Part shown: positions 1 through 9,188 of the stretch, piece by piece
Layout of the letters: each line of letters begins with the position of its first letter
Numbering within the stretch: the stretch's first letter is position 1
Assembly (NCBI GenBank): GCA_017962495.1
Contig: JAGCVH010000043.1
Span: forward strand, 28,439 to 92,438
Length of the DNA stretch: 64,000 nt
Direction of reading: 5' to 3'
Origin: Bacteroidaceae bacterium
Lineage (GTDB): Bacteria > Bacteroidota > Bacteroidia > Bacteroidales > Bacteroidaceae
Notes under the pieces: generated by a model
The model's input: the letters and a program-made list of their open reading frames with translations, nothing else
What the model was told of the DNA's origin: nothing
The model's database searches: none
Made by a program: the position numbers and the translations under genes

Positions 1-51
1 TGCAAGGCATGATAGCCAAGATTAGTCGTGGCCAAGAAAACATCATAGTTC

Positions 52-1827
52 GTGGAATATAAGAAAATCCTTTCCCTATTAATTCCTTTCGTCTGTCTTA
101 TCTCTTGTACGGTAGGACAGCGGGGAACAACGGACGAAGCAATGGAGCAATCACAGAAAATCATTATCTATCAGGTGCTGCCCCGTCTCTTTGGCAACGA
201 TAATCGCACCTGCCAGTCATCTGGTACAAAACAAGTCAATGGTTGCGGTAAGCTTGACGATTTCACGCCTCGCGCCCTCGACCAAATCCGTAGTCTCGGA
301 GCTACGCACATCTGGTATACCGGTGTCATTGAACACGCCACTCAGACCGACTATTCCCTCTTTGGTATTCGTGCCGACCATGGTGCAGTCGTTAAGGGTA
401 TTGCCGGTTCGCCTTATGCCATTCGCGACTATTACGACATCGACCCTGATCTTGCCACCAGCATACCCGCTCGCATGGCAGAGTTCGAGGCTCTTGTTCG
501 TCGCAGTCATGAGGCAGGATTGCGTGTTATCATCGACTTCGTGCCTAACCACGTTGCCCGTCAGTATCACAGCGATTGCCGTCCCGACGACGCCATCGAC
601 TTCGGAACTGCCGACGACACCACCCTTGCCTTCTCGCCTCAGAACAACTTCTATTATCTCCCTGGCGAGGAACTACATGTAGAGGGACTTGACCAGCAGG
701 ACTATTACGAGATGCCTGCGCGTGCTACTGGTAATGACCAGTTCACCTCGCATCCAAATCGTGACGACTGGTACGAGACCGTGAAACTTAACTATGGTGT
801 CGATTATCTCAACAATCGCACGACACACTTCGACCCCGTGCCTCGCACCTGGAAGATGATGCTCCACATCCTTCAGTACTGGGCTTCTAAGGGTATCGAC
901 GGCTTCCGTTGCGACATGGCTGAGATGGTGCCTGTTGAGTTCTGGCGTTGGGCTATCACGCAGGTGAAGGCACAACATCCCGAAATCATCTTCATTGCTG
1001 AGATATATAATCCCCAGGCATATGCCACCTACATCCAGCAGGGACATTTCGACTATCTCTATGATAAGGTAGGCATGTACGATTGCCTGCGTGCCGTTAC
1101 TGAAGGCCGTCAGCCAGCTATGGATATCACGCAACAATGGCAGCAAACCGATTCCTTGCGTCCTCACATGCTCTATTTCCTCGAGAACCACGACGAGCAA
1201 CGTCTTGCCAGCGACTTCTTCGCAGGCGATGCAGAAAAGGGCCGCCCAGCCATGATTATTGCCACTTGCCTTGGCACTAACCCTACTATGCTCTACTTTG
1301 GTCAGGAACTAGGTGAGCGCAGCATGGACACGGAAGGCTTCAGTGGACGCGATGGACGCACCACCATCTTCGACTATTGGATGCTCGACAAGATACGTCG
1401 CTGGCGCAATGGCGGACGCTTTGACAACCGTCAGCTTACTCCCGACGAAGTATCTCTGCAGCAGTTCTATAGCCGATTGCTTAATCTGGCTAACTCAGAG
1501 TCCGTTCTCCGCGAAGGTGAAATGTACGACCTCATGTACGCCAATCTTCGCAACCCCAACTTCAATCCCGGCAAGCAATTCGCCTTTGTGCGTCGGCTGG
1601 GCAACGAGATTGTGCTTTGCGTGGTCAACTTCGACGATCAGGATGCAAACGTTAGCATCGACATTCCCGAACACCTCTTTGAGTTCTGGGGACTCTCGCA
1701 GGCCGATGAAGTGAATGCCGACGGACTGCTCACGGGTTGTCCCTTCCACATCTCCTTCTGCACAGGCAAACCCACTCGCCTGCTCGTTCCCGCCAATAAC
1801 GGACGTCTGCTCAAGTTCACGCTGTAG
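52..1827 (+). CDS. GH13 alpha-amylase family lipoprotein
   Basis: Predicted retaining alpha-glucan hydrolase of family GH13, probably anchored outside the inner membrane. The only in-frame start after the upstream stop is GTG at 52; it gives a lipoprotein signal with lipobox LISC at about residues 16-19. The four GH13 conserved regions are visible: DFVPNH (about 161-166), GFRCD with the nucleophile D288, the acid/base E317 in FIAEIY, and NHDE with D381. At 591 residues it fits a single catalytic domain plus a C-terminal beta domain. No SusC/SusD pair lies next to it, so a classical starch-utilisation locus is not supported here. Exact substrate (starch, maltodextrin or other alpha-glucan) cannot be read from the sequence. 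A terminator hairpin follows. Confidence 0.9.
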   Translation: MEYKKILSLLIPFVCLISCTVGQRGTTDEAMEQSQKIIIYQVLPRLFGNDNRTCQSSGTKQVNGCGKLDDFTPRALDQIRSLGATHIWYTGVIEHATQTDYSLFGIRADHGAVVKGIAGSPYAIRDYYDIDPDLATSIPARMAEFEALVRRSHEAGLRVIIDFVPNHVARQYHSDCRPDDAIDFGTADDTTLAFSPQNNFYYLPGEELHVEGLDQQDYYEMPARATGNDQFTSHPNRDDWYETVKLNYGVDYLNNRTTHFDPVPRTWKMMLHILQYWASKGIDGFRCDMAEMVPVEFWRWAITQVKAQHPEIIFIAEIYNPQAYATYIQQGHFDYLYDKVGMYDCLRAVTEGRQPAMDITQQWQQTDSLRPHMLYFLENHDEQRLASDFFAGDAEKGRPAMIIATCLGTNPTMLYFGQELGERSMDTEGFSGRDGRTTIFDYWMLDKIRRWRNGGRFDNRQLTPDEVSLQQFYSRLLNLANSESVLREGEMYDLMYANLRNPNFNPGKQFAFVRRLGNEIVLCVVNFDDQDANVSIDIPEHLFEFWGLSQADEVNADGLLTGCPFHISFCTGKPTRLLVPANNGRLLKFTL

Positions 1828-1856
1828 AAGTGCTGCGAGATAAGTATCATACATTT

Positions 1857-1889
1857 GGGAGGCCCCATCACGAGGTCTCCCATTTTTTA
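1857..1889 (+). terminator. Rho-independent terminator after the GH13 gene
   Basis: GGGAGGCC pairs with GGTCTCCC (one G-U pair) across a short loop, followed by a run of T. It starts 29 bases after the stop codon. Confidence 0.85.
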
Positions 1890-1931
1890 TGAGCAGACGC
1901 TTAATGGCCTTGTAGAAGAGTATACATTCCT

Positions 1932-2095
1932 ATCTCAAATCTCAAATCTCAATTAAAAAAAGATACCCTCTACATGGAAAACCTCTATTATATCTATTAT
2001 AACTAATTAATAATCAATAATATATATAATAATAAATAGTATAATAGAGATTTGTATACCCCTTAAAATTTTAACTGAGATTTGAGATTGAGATT
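1932..2095. repeat. AT-rich module bounded by inverted 7-bp repeats
   Basis: Three copies of ATCTCAA (1932-1952) stand on the left. The inverted word is found on the right at 2073-2095. The arms 1939-1954 and 2073-2088 are inverted copies matching at 15 of 16 positions. The 118-bp core between them is almost pure A/T. The rest of the gap to 2700 has more scattered GAGATT/AATCTC words but no gene that I can support. The architecture resembles the module at 44096-44265 although the words differ. Confidence 0.6.
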
Positions 2096-2447
2096 GTATA
2101 TATAATTGTTAATTATTTATTAATCAATGAGTTATATCTTCTTTACTAGGCATCTCAACATCAAAATACCTGTTTTAGGGCGTAATTGAGATTGATTTTC
2201 CCCTAAAAAAGTATCAAAAATCATGCTTTGAACGCTTGTTTTTATGATTATTTCTAGCGTTGGCGTATGAAATTGCGTTCTAAATTTTTGAACTTTTTTT
2301 CATTTATTTGAGATTATTTAGCCCAATATTGCATATCAAAGCCAATAAGTGAGATTAAATTTGGTCTTTTGCATCTCAAATATTACGATTTTTCCGATTC
2401 TTTGAGACAGAAACGGATGATAAACATGCGCTTGTGCAGTTGATACC

Positions 2448-2535
2448 GAACGCATATACATGCACTCACGAACGCTTATACAAGTGATGTCGAACACTTA
2501 TACAAGCAATTATGAACGCATGTGCAAGCGAAGCT
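2448..2535 (+). repeat. 22-bp tandem repeat, four units
   Basis: Four exact-length 22-bp units start at 2448, 2470, 2492 and 2514, each opening with GAACGC or GAACAC and holding a TATACA or TGTGCA core. Divergent extra units may flank them on both sides. Reading frames run through the array, but the protein start of the downstream GH30 gene lies 170 bases later. Confidence 0.8.
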
Positions 2536-2651
2536 TAACATTTATGCATCCTACGATGCCTTCTTTCATTAAATATATAGCATTCTTCTTGTTTATATGT
2601 TTCTTAATTGTTCAGTTTTATACACTTCGATGCGAAATTCTGCAAATAGTT

Positions 2652-2682
2652 TTTGCTTTTCACTTGCTTATTTGTATTTTTG
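2652..2682 (+). promoter_or_regulatory. Promoter of the GH30 gene
   Basis: TTTG at 2652-2655 is separated by 19 bp from TATTTTTG at 2675-2682, the Bacteroidota -33/-7 pattern. The start codon at 2706 would have a leader of about 17 bases. Confidence 0.7.
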
Positions 2683-2705
2683 CAAAGTCGAACAATCATT
2701 TTTGT

Positions 2706-4223
2706 ATGAAAAAGATTTTTACTTCTTTTGTGCTGCTGGCACTTGCCTTGACGGTTAAGGCAGCAACGGTGGTGGTGACGGTGAATAACTATCGCTACCA
2801 GACGATTACGGGCTTTGGTGCTGCTTGTTGCGACGGAGCTATGTGTCCCTTCGGCACTGACACACAACCCGTGAAATTGCTCTATGGTCCCCGTTCTAAG
2901 GTGGGACTGAACATCATGCGCATGGAGATTTCGCCTAACTTCAAGGGTGATATTACTGCTGCGGACATAGGATGGGACACACCTTATGACTGGCAGGGTT
3001 CTGTTCCAAGTGCTCTTGAGGTTAAGAAACGTGGTGGTATCGTATTCGGTACGCCTTGGTCGCCCCCAGGTGAATACAAGACGAACGGAACGGCTCAGGG
3101 CGGTAATAGCGACGATCAGGGAAACCAGCGTGGCGAACTGCGTGAGGATTGCTACGAGAAGTTCTTCCCATGGCTAAACTCTTTCCTGAAATATATGAAG
3201 TCGAAGGGCGTGGATGTGGATGCTGTCTCAATCCAGAACGAACCCGACTGGTGGGTTAACTATTCGGGTTGTCTCTACACACCGCAGCAACAGCTGAATC
3301 TCGTGAAGAACTACGCCCACATGCTGGACCGTGAGACCTACCCTGGCGTGCGTCTTATTAGTGCTGAACCCTTGGGCTTCGACCCTAAGTATTATACCCC
3401 GTTGATGAATGACGCAACGGCACGCGAACAAATCGACATCCTTGCGGGACACATCTACGGACACCCACCCTTGGGGAACATGAAGGAGGTTGCCACCACG
3501 GCTTCGAAGTACGGCAAAGAAGTGTGGATGACGGAGCACTCTTCGACGGATAACATCGGTAACCGACTGCCTAACTGGCACGAACAACTGCTGTTTGCCG
3601 AGGAACTGAACGAATGCATGCTTGCTGGCTGCACGGGTTACATATATTGGTACATGCGTGCGCATTGGGCCTTCGTGGGTACGGGCGAATCAAAATACGG
3701 CTCTGCCAATAAGAAGAATCAACTTCTTCCTCGTGCCTATGTGATGTCGCACTTCGCGAAGCATGTTACGGGTTCGACTCGACTTGGCACGAGAGCTAGT
3801 GTGTCTACCGGCACGGAATCGGCATTCGAGACTTCTGCCTACATCAAGGGCGACTCCATCATTGTTATGGCCATCGACACTACTGCAAATGCTCGTGACA
3901 TTAGGATTCGACTGCCCTTCGAGGTTATGAGTGGCATACACATTGTTTCCACATCCAACGAGTCGCTGTGTAAGCAATCAACAATCGAGATCGAAGAACC
4001 CACCAAGGACATAACTATTCCCATGCCAGAACGCAGCCTGAACACCTTCATCTTCATGATTTACAACAAAGAAACGGGCATCCGTGAGGTGGAGAAACAA
4101 GAGAGTAACGAAATCGTGAGTGGCGAAAGTTATGACTTGCAAGGTCGTCCTTCTACCAAGTCGCGTGGCATCATTATTCAGAAGGGGAAAGACGGTAAAG
4201 TGAAGAAGGTCATAAAACGTTAA
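2706..4223 (+). CDS. GH30 family secreted glycoside hydrolase (xylanase-type)
   Basis: 505-residue secreted hydrolase with a signal peptide cut near VKA at residue 20. ATG 2706 is chosen because it begins the signal peptide and lies just after the promoter; an upstream in-frame extension would run through the 22-bp repeats. GH30 features: TPWSPP region, SIQNEPDW with acid/base E179, and WMTEHSS with nucleophile E277, plus a YIYWYMR segment. These look closest to the subfamily that cuts glucuronoxylan, though subfamily assignment is inference. The C-terminal end (YDLQGR followed by a short GIIIQKGKDGK region) resembles the sorting-type tails of Prevotella secreted proteins. It is convergent with the sulfotransferase operon. 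Confidence 0.88.
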   Translation: MKKIFTSFVLLALALTVKAATVVVTVNNYRYQTITGFGAACCDGAMCPFGTDTQPVKLLYGPRSKVGLNIMRMEISPNFKGDITAADIGWDTPYDWQGSVPSALEVKKRGGIVFGTPWSPPGEYKTNGTAQGGNSDDQGNQRGELREDCYEKFFPWLNSFLKYMKSKGVDVDAVSIQNEPDWWVNYSGCLYTPQQQLNLVKNYAHMLDRETYPGVRLISAEPLGFDPKYYTPLMNDATAREQIDILAGHIYGHPPLGNMKEVATTASKYGKEVWMTEHSSTDNIGNRLPNWHEQLLFAEELNECMLAGCTGYIYWYMRAHWAFVGTGESKYGSANKKNQLLPRAYVMSHFAKHVTGSTRLGTRASVSTGTESAFETSAYIKGDSIIVMAIDTTANARDIRIRLPFEVMSGIHIVSTSNESLCKQSTIEIEEPTKDITIPMPERSLNTFIFMIYNKETGIREVEKQESNEIVSGESYDLQGRPSTKSRGIIIQKGKDGKVKKVIKR

Positions 4224-4277
4224 CCTCTCCTCGTCCCTCTTCCAAGGAAAAGTTAAATCAATTCAGATAGAAATAAG

Positions 4278-4311
4278 AAAGGCGGCCCACTTCATGTGAG
4301 TCGCCTTCTTT
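4278..4311 (+). terminator. Terminator after the GH30 gene
   Basis: AAGGCG pairs with CGCCTT around a partly paired loop, followed by a T-rich stretch. It lies between convergent genes and may serve both. Confidence 0.65.
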
Positions 4312-4406
4312 ATGTGATTTATAATGTATTTGTTTGGTTTTAGCCTTTCCAATTCTCTCCCTCACGGGGAAAGTAAGGATTCATTTTAACTTTTAATAGG
4401 TATGAC

Positions 4407-5528
4407 CTATATCCTCTCATAACCCCATTGGTCGAGGATTGGTCCCCAGGCATCGTTGACGAGTTGGATTGTACGCGGGTCGTACTGATACTTATTCTTC
4501 TTGTATCCACGCTTGCCCTCGATGTATTTCTCGATATTCGGACGGGCTTCTTCCCAACCAGGCAGAGATAGCTCACGATAAAGGCGTTCGGCAAGTCCCA
4601 TAGCATCGGCCTCCACATCCTCGAAGCGAATCTCCACGAGGTTGCCCTTCGGGATGTATTTCTTCTGTTCCTGATAGGCATCGTGCAGTTCCACATAATT
4701 ACGAAGGATGTTGCGTTCCATCTGGTCGAGGGGTATGGAGTGCAGTTCGAGTGGAGCAATGGTGTTGGTGAAGAACGAGCGTGAAGACTCAAACACGGTG
4801 TAGGGATTACGCATAAGATAGATGAACTTGGCGTTGGGGAACATCTCCACAAGCGTCTTTATCTTACCCGTGTGAGGGGGATTCTTCGAGAGATACTGGG
4901 CGTCCTTAACCTCGCGACGCGAGTTCCACATCGATACCTTCACAAGCTTCATAAACTTGTCTTTGAAGTCCTCAATCTCCTCCTCGGTGGCCTTCTTCAT
5001 GGTGAGGAAACGGTCGCAGTATTCCTGCATGCGTTCGGGGTAGAACCAGAAGAGGTAGTAGGATGTCGGACAGGTGTTCTGCAAAGCAAACTCCTCCTCT
5101 TGTGGCAGATCGGGCGCCAGCTCCATATTGTCGGTAGGACGATGACTGGGCATGAGCCACCCCATGACAGGCTTGAAGAGCCATTGCATGGCCATCATGT
5201 AGTGTGGGAACACGGTCTGATAAGTGGTGGTGTAGCCAAAGCGAGGGTCTTGTGCCAAGATATTGTGAACGAAGGTCGTACCTGAGCGCCAATGGCCAAG
5301 GATGAACACAGGGTCGTGCTCAAGCGGTTGGTTGGCAAGTAGTTTCTTGTATTTGCGTTCTTGCAAGGGAACGGCAACGCTCAGCAGGCGACAAATGGCT
5401 TTCGTGAGTCGGTATTTTGTCTTTTTTTCCTTGGCTATGTGTTGTCCTTCAGTTACTGCCTTAAATGTTTTCCAGTCGGCACCAACAAGTGTGTTGACAG
5501 GAAGTTTGCTAAATTCAATTAGTCCCAT
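4407..5528 (-). CDS. PAPS-dependent sulfotransferase (sulfotransferase_3 type)
   Basis: 373-residue cytosolic sulfotransferase. The 5'-phosphosulfate loop is GHWRSGTTFVHN at about 79-90, and the 3'-phosphate site is YLMRNPYTVFESS at about 237-249. It transfers a sulfonate from PAPS to a hydroxyl of an unknown acceptor. It is the last gene of cysC-cysD-DUF559-cysN-sulfotransferase, 40 bases after cysN. The layout (sulfotransferase with its own APS kinase and ATP sulfurylase) matches the Bacteroides thetaiotaomicron cluster reported to sulfonate steroids with flat A/B rings. Steroid acceptor is therefore a reasonable inference, strengthened by the steroid-reductase operon at 15.6-18.5 kb, but not shown by sequence alone. 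Carbohydrate or lipid acceptors remain possible. Confidence 0.85.
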   Translation of the reverse strand: MGLIEFSKLPVNTLVGADWKTFKAVTEGQHIAKEKKTKYRLTKAICRLLSVAVPLQERKYKKLLANQPLEHDPVFILGHWRSGTTFVHNILAQDPRFGYTTTYQTVFPHYMMAMQWLFKPVMGWLMPSHRPTDNMELAPDLPQEEEFALQNTCPTSYYLFWFYPERMQEYCDRFLTMKKATEEEIEDFKDKFMKLVKVSMWNSRREVKDAQYLSKNPPHTGKIKTLVEMFPNAKFIYLMRNPYTVFESSRSFFTNTIAPLELHSIPLDQMERNILRNYVELHDAYQEQKKYIPKGNLVEIRFEDVEADAMGLAERLYRELSLPGWEEARPNIEKYIEGKRGYKKNKYQYDPRTIQLVNDAWGPILDQWGYERI

Positions 5529-5534
5529 TCTTTA

Positions 5535-5558
5535 TTTGACAAATTGACAATTACACAA
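5535..5558. repeat. 8-bp tandem repeat in the cysN-sulfotransferase gap
   Basis: Three 8-bp units with the common pattern TTGACAA (TTTGACAA, ATTGACAA, TTACACAA) fill most of the 40-base gap. Confidence 0.5.
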
Positions 5559-5568
5559 TTCATTAGCC

Positions 5569-7068
5569 TTAGGCCTTTTCAACCTTAATCTCAATTCCTT
5601 GTCGGCTCAACTCCTTGACAGCCTTGTCGATGGCCTCATAGTGTTCTTGACCGATGCCAAGGGCTGGCAAGTTGAGCGTGGGAACATCCAAGACATTAAT
5701 CTCGCCCTCTTCAAGTGGACGGATAATCATACCCACAGCTGAGGTGTTGTTCGTGATTGGGTCGATAAGGATGAATGCTCCTGTTGCCCTGTTCTGCTTG
5801 TAGGCATCAAAGAAGAGAGTCTTGGCTGTGGTAATGCGAACGCAACCAATCTCGTTGAGTTGGAAGTCACGACCTTCCTGACGCTCCATTGTGTTCACAT
5901 CTACTCGATATTCAATATCGTCGATGCTTGCTCGAGTGGTGTTGGTATTGTGCTTCAGGAAGAACTGCTTCGTGCGGTCCATAGGCTCTTCGTCCATCCA
6001 TACGAGCATGGTCTGGAACGAACGCCCGATGTGAGGCAAGTTATCGGGATGAACAATCATCTCACCACGACTGATGTCGATTTCATCCTCCAGACAGAGC
6101 GTAACACTTTGTGGGCAGAATGCCTCTTCGAGTTCGCCTTCGTAGGTGACGATGCTCTTCACGCGGCTACGCTTCATCGATGGCAGGGCAACCACTTCGT
6201 CGCCTTTGTAAATGACACCGCTTGCTACCTTGCCACAGAATCCGCGGAAGTCGAGGTTCGGACGTAATACATACTGCACTGGATAGCGGAAGTCATGCAT
6301 ATTGCGGTCGTGATGGATGGGTACTGTCTCCAGATAGTCGAGCAACGACTGGCCCTTGTACCAAGGCGTGCGCGAACTTGTTTCCACCACATTATCGCCT
6401 TCTTTGGCAGAGATGGGGAAACAGGTTACATCATCGATGCCCAATTGTTCTGTGAGTGCAAGGTATTCCTTCTTGATGCAGTTGAACACTTGTTCGTCGA
6501 AGTCCACGAGGTCCATCTTGTTTACTGCCAACACAATATGCTTGATTCCCAAAAGTGAAACCAAGAAGGTGTGACGGCGCGTCTGAGTGATGATGCCATT
6601 ACGAGCATCTACCAGAATTATGGCAAGATTGGCCGTAGAGCCGCCCGTAATCATGTTGCGGGTATATTGTTCGTGACCCGGAGTGTCGGCAATGATGAAC
6701 TTGCGCTGGTTGGTGGAGAAGTAACGGTAAGCCACATCAATGGTGATACCTTCCTCGCGCTCAGCCTTTAGACCGTCTAACAGCAGGGCATAGTCAATCT
6801 CCCCTGCCCCGGCATTACCTACGCGCTTTGAGTCGCGCTCAAGGGCTTGAAGTTGGTCTTCATAAAGTTTCTTTGAGTCGAAGAGCAGGCGTCCTATGAG
6901 TGTGCTCTTGCCGTCGTCCACACTTCCTGCCGTCAGTAATCGAAGCAAATCCTTTTTCTCATCGGCATCAAGGAATGCTTTTATATCAATACCGACCCCA
7001 TCCCCTTTCCCTTCCCGAGGGAAGGGAGTATTTGCAGATAAGTCCATGTTATTTCTGTTATTATCCAT
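5569..7068 (-). CDS. cysN: ATP sulfurylase large (GTPase) subunit
   Basis: 499 residues. CysN hydrolyses GTP to drive formation of adenylyl-sulfate (APS) by CysD. GTPase motifs: GSVDDGKST (about 48-56), DTPGH (128-132), NKMD (183-186), followed by EF-Tu-like beta-barrel domains. The family usually begins about ten residues before DEKKDLL. Here there is an N-terminal addition of roughly 25 residues ([17 protein letters not shown]...) encoded by a G-rich repeat element and adjoining bases. The codon in the expected native start position (7 codons before DEKKD, giving IDIKAFL) reads ATT. This suggests an insertion supplied a new start. No CysC domain is fused; cysC is separate. Confidence 0.93.
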   Translation of the reverse strand: MDNNRNNMDLSANTPFPREGKGDGVGIDIKAFLDADEKKDLLRLLTAGSVDDGKSTLIGRLLFDSKKLYEDQLQALERDSKRVGNAGAGEIDYALLLDGLKAEREEGITIDVAYRYFSTNQRKFIIADTPGHEQYTRNMITGGSTANLAIILVDARNGIITQTRRHTFLVSLLGIKHIVLAVNKMDLVDFDEQVFNCIKKEYLALTEQLGIDDVTCFPISAKEGDNVVETSSRTPWYKGQSLLDYLETVPIHHDRNMHDFRYPVQYVLRPNLDFRGFCGKVASGVIYKGDEVVALPSMKRSRVKSIVTYEGELEEAFCPQSVTLCLEDEIDISRGEMIVHPDNLPHIGRSFQTMLVWMDEEPMDRTKQFFLKHNTNTTRASIDDIEYRVDVNTMERQEGRDFQLNEIGCVRITTAKTLFFDAYKQNRATGAFILIDPITNNTSAVGMIIRPLEEGEINVLDVPTLNLPALGIGQEHYEAIDKAVKELSRQGIEIKVEKA

Positions 7069-7504
7069 TCTGTTATAATGCTTTATTTATTATATTCAAT
7101 ACTTCTTCTATATTATTGAGAACTTTTTGATTTTCAAAACGAATCACTTGAAAGCCTAACCTCGATAAGGCCATTGTTCTATCAAGATCATTCATTTGCT
7201 GTTCTTCTTCATAATGGTAGTCCCCATCAAGTTCTATAACTAGTTTCTTCTCCAAACATACAAAGTCTACGATATAATCTCCAATAATATGTTGTCGATT
7301 AAACTTGACTCCTAATTGCTTTTTTCTTATATGATACCATAAATACTTTTCTGCTTCAGTTGGAAAGTCTTTATGTTTCCTAGATAGTTCCTTAAGCAGC
7401 AAGTATCTGTCAGGCGAAGCTGTATTGTATTTGTAATTCACTAATTATTATTATGCTTACCCTTACTCGTCCCTCCCTCGGGAGGGGTTTGGGGGTGGGG
7501 TCTC
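6994..7504. mobile_element. Candidate small element: DUF559 nuclease between inverted G-rich repeats
   Basis: Two similar G-rich elements of about 33 bp lie at 6994-7028 (reading on the minus strand) and 7471-7504 (reading on the plus strand). Both hold CCCTCGGGA followed by GGGG tracts and end in TGGGGTC. They point outward and enclose the DUF559 gene at 7073-7441. The enclosed DNA is clearly richer in A/T than cysN or cysD. The block splits an otherwise normal cysD-cysN pair. Target-site duplication is not visible to me, so mobility is inference. Confidence 0.5.
7073..7441 (-). CDS. DUF559 family endonuclease-fold protein
   Basis: 122 residues of the DUF559 family, related to the Vsr/restriction-endonuclease fold. 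The family pattern is visible: TEAEKYLW (about 28-35), then LGVKFNRQH, and the likely metal site IVDF ... ELDGDYH with conserved D and E residues (about 57-75), and VIRFEN near the end. The gene lies between cysD and cysN, where nothing is normally found, and its base composition is more A/T-rich than its neighbours. Inverted G-rich repeats flank it. A role in moving or maintaining those repeats is possible; a housekeeping repair function is the alternative. Confidence 0.8.
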   Translation of the reverse strand: MNYKYNTASPDRYLLLKELSRKHKDFPTEAEKYLWYHIRKKQLGVKFNRQHIIGDYIVDFVCLEKKLVIELDGDYHYEEEQQMNDLDRTMALSRLGFQVIRFENQKVLNNIEEVLNIINKAL

Positions 7505-7505
7505 C

Positions 7506-8414
7506 TTAGAAGTATCCCTCCCTCTTCTTTTGCTCCATCGAAGCTTCTTGGTCGAAGTCGATAACGCGGGTTGTGCGCTCGCTCTTGGTAGTAGTCATCA
7601 TCTCTTCAACAATCTCTTCGATGGTCGAAGCAGTTGACTCTACAGCACCGGTCAAAGGCCAGCAACCAAGCGTGCGGAAGCGAACCATGCGAGGATGAAT
7701 CTTCGGCACGAGTTCCTTGGGCAAGCGGTCGTCATCGGCCATAATCAGGTTGCCGTCAATCTCCACACAAGGCCTTTCTTTAGCATAATATAGAGGAACG
7801 ATGGGTATCTTCTCGAGACGAATGTATTGCCAGATATCCAACTCTGTCCAGTTCGACAAAGGGAAGACGCGAATGGACTCACCCTTATGCACACGCGAGT
7901 TGTAGATGTCCCACAACTCCGGACGCTGGTTCTTAGGATCCCATTGGTTGAACTTATCACGGAAGGAGAAGATTCGTTCCTTGGCACGACTCTTTTCCTC
8001 GTCTCGGCGAGCGCCACCAAACGCAGCATCGAACTTGTACTTATTCAGGGCGTCCAACAAAGCTTTGGTCTTCATGAGGTCGGTATGTACCTTACTTCCA
8101 TGAGTAAACGGACCTACGCCCTGACGGAAGGCTTCCATATTGGATTCGACGATGAGATTCCATCCGTGTTCTTTTGCATACGAGTCACGAAACTCTATCA
8201 TTTCGCGGAACTTCCATTTCGAATCGATGTGCATCAAAGGGAAAGGTACTTTGCCAGGGGCAAAAGCCTTCTCTGCCAAGCGTACCATCACACTTGAGTC
8301 CTTGCCTATGCTATAGAGCATGACAGGATTTTCAAACTCTGCAGCAACCTCGCGGATAATGTGTATTGACTCCGCTTCCAGTTCCTGAAGGTGAGATAAA
8401 CTATATTCTTTCAT
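7506..8414 (-). CDS. cysD: ATP sulfurylase small (adenylyltransferase) subunit
   Basis: 302 residues, the usual length. It joins sulfate and ATP into APS as the catalytic partner of CysN. The PP-loop reads [10 protein letters not shown] at about 35-44, the CysD variant of [22 protein letters not shown] and the [15 protein letters not shown] segment are typical. It overlaps the cysC stop by 4 bases (ATGA), so the two are translationally coupled. The partner cysN now starts 438 bases downstream because of the DUF559 block. Confidence 0.96.
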   Translation of the reverse strand: MKEYSLSHLQELEAESIHIIREVAAEFENPVMLYSIGKDSSVMVRLAEKAFAPGKVPFPLMHIDSKWKFREMIEFRDSYAKEHGWNLIVESNMEAFRQGVGPFTHGSKVHTDLMKTKALLDALNKYKFDAAFGGARRDEEKSRAKERIFSFRDKFNQWDPKNQRPELWDIYNSRVHKGESIRVFPLSNWTELDIWQYIRLEKIPIVPLYYAKERPCVEIDGNLIMADDDRLPKELVPKIHPRMVRFRTLGCWPLTGAVESTASTIEEIVEEMMTTTKSERTTRVIDFDQEASMEQKKREGYF

Positions 8415-9010
8415 TCTTTTGTTTGTTGTTTCAATATCATTTCCACCACCTTCATGACGTTCTCCTGAAGGGGTGTTGTCGTTGTGTCAATAGTCAAGGC
8501 TGGATGTTCGGGTGCTTCGAAAGGTGCGGAAATGCCCGTAAACTCTTTCACCTCGCCTCGACGGGCGCGTGCATAGAGACCTTTCACATCACGACGCTCG
8601 CACTCGGATAAAGGCGTGGACAGATACACTTCGAAGAAGTCCTTCTCGCCAATGATGTTGCGCGCCATTTCGCGTATCTCCTCGGTTGGGCTCACGAAGC
8701 AAGCGAGGGTGATGATGCCTGTGTCAACCATCAGCTTACCCACTTCGGCTATGCGACGGATGTTCTCCCTGCGGTCTTCTGGTGAGAATCCCAAACCACG
8801 ATTGATGCCGTCGCGTATATTATCGCCATCGAGCAGACGGCAAAGCAGGCCTCTCTTATGGAGTTCGCGCTCCACACCGAGAGCAACGGTCGATTTGCCC
8901 GAACCGGACAAGCCCGTCATCCAAACCATCATTCCTTTCTGACCAAGCAATTGTTCGCGTTCCTGGCGCGTCATCATTCGGTCATAGATAGGATATATGT
9001 TTTCAGCCAT
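8411..9010 (-). CDS. cysC: Adenylylsulfate (APS) kinase
   Basis: 199 residues. It phosphorylates APS to PAPS, the sulfonate donor. The P-loop is GLSGSGKST (about 33-41), with [18 protein letters not shown] and DRRENIRR as in the family. First gene of the operon, 31 bases after a clear promoter. No PAPS reductase or sulfite reductase gene is present in the window, so PAPS made here can be used directly by the sulfotransferase. Confidence 0.96.
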   Translation of the reverse strand: MAENIYPIYDRMMTRQEREQLLGQKGMMVWMTGLSGSGKSTVALGVERELHKRGLLCRLLDGDNIRDGINRGLGFSPEDRRENIRRIAEVGKLMVDTGIITLACFVSPTEEIREMARNIIGEKDFFEVYLSTPLSECERRDVKGLYARARRGEVKEFTGISAPFEAPEHPALTIDTTTTPLQENVMKVVEMILKQQTKE

Positions 9011-9040
9011 ACATTATTATAATAATGTGTTTATGAAATG

Positions 9041-9071
9041 CAAAATTACAAAAAATCTTACAAAGTGCAAA
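9041..9071 (-). promoter_or_regulatory. Promoter of the cysC operon
   Basis: On the minus strand TTTG (9068-9071) is followed after 19 bp by TAATTTTG (9041-9048). Confidence 0.75.
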
Positions 9072-9128
9072 ATGATTTAGTATTTTAATGATTCCCAGCA
9101 ATTCCTAATTTCTCTTCTCCGAGCTCGA

Positions 9129-9166
9129 TAAAAAGAAAGAAGGAAGCCCGACGACTCCCTTCTTTT
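9129..9166 (-). terminator. Terminator of the SLC13 transporter gene
   Basis: AAGAAGG and CCTTCTT form a stem on the minus strand, followed by a T-rich tail. It separates the transporter from the cysC promoter. Confidence 0.7.
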
Positions 9167-9188
9167 ATGCACTTTCTCGCTATTCGCT

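Noticed and set aside
2460-2705. N-terminal extension of the GH30 protein running through the 22-bp repeats
   Set aside because: It precedes the promoter and would bury the signal peptide inside the protein.
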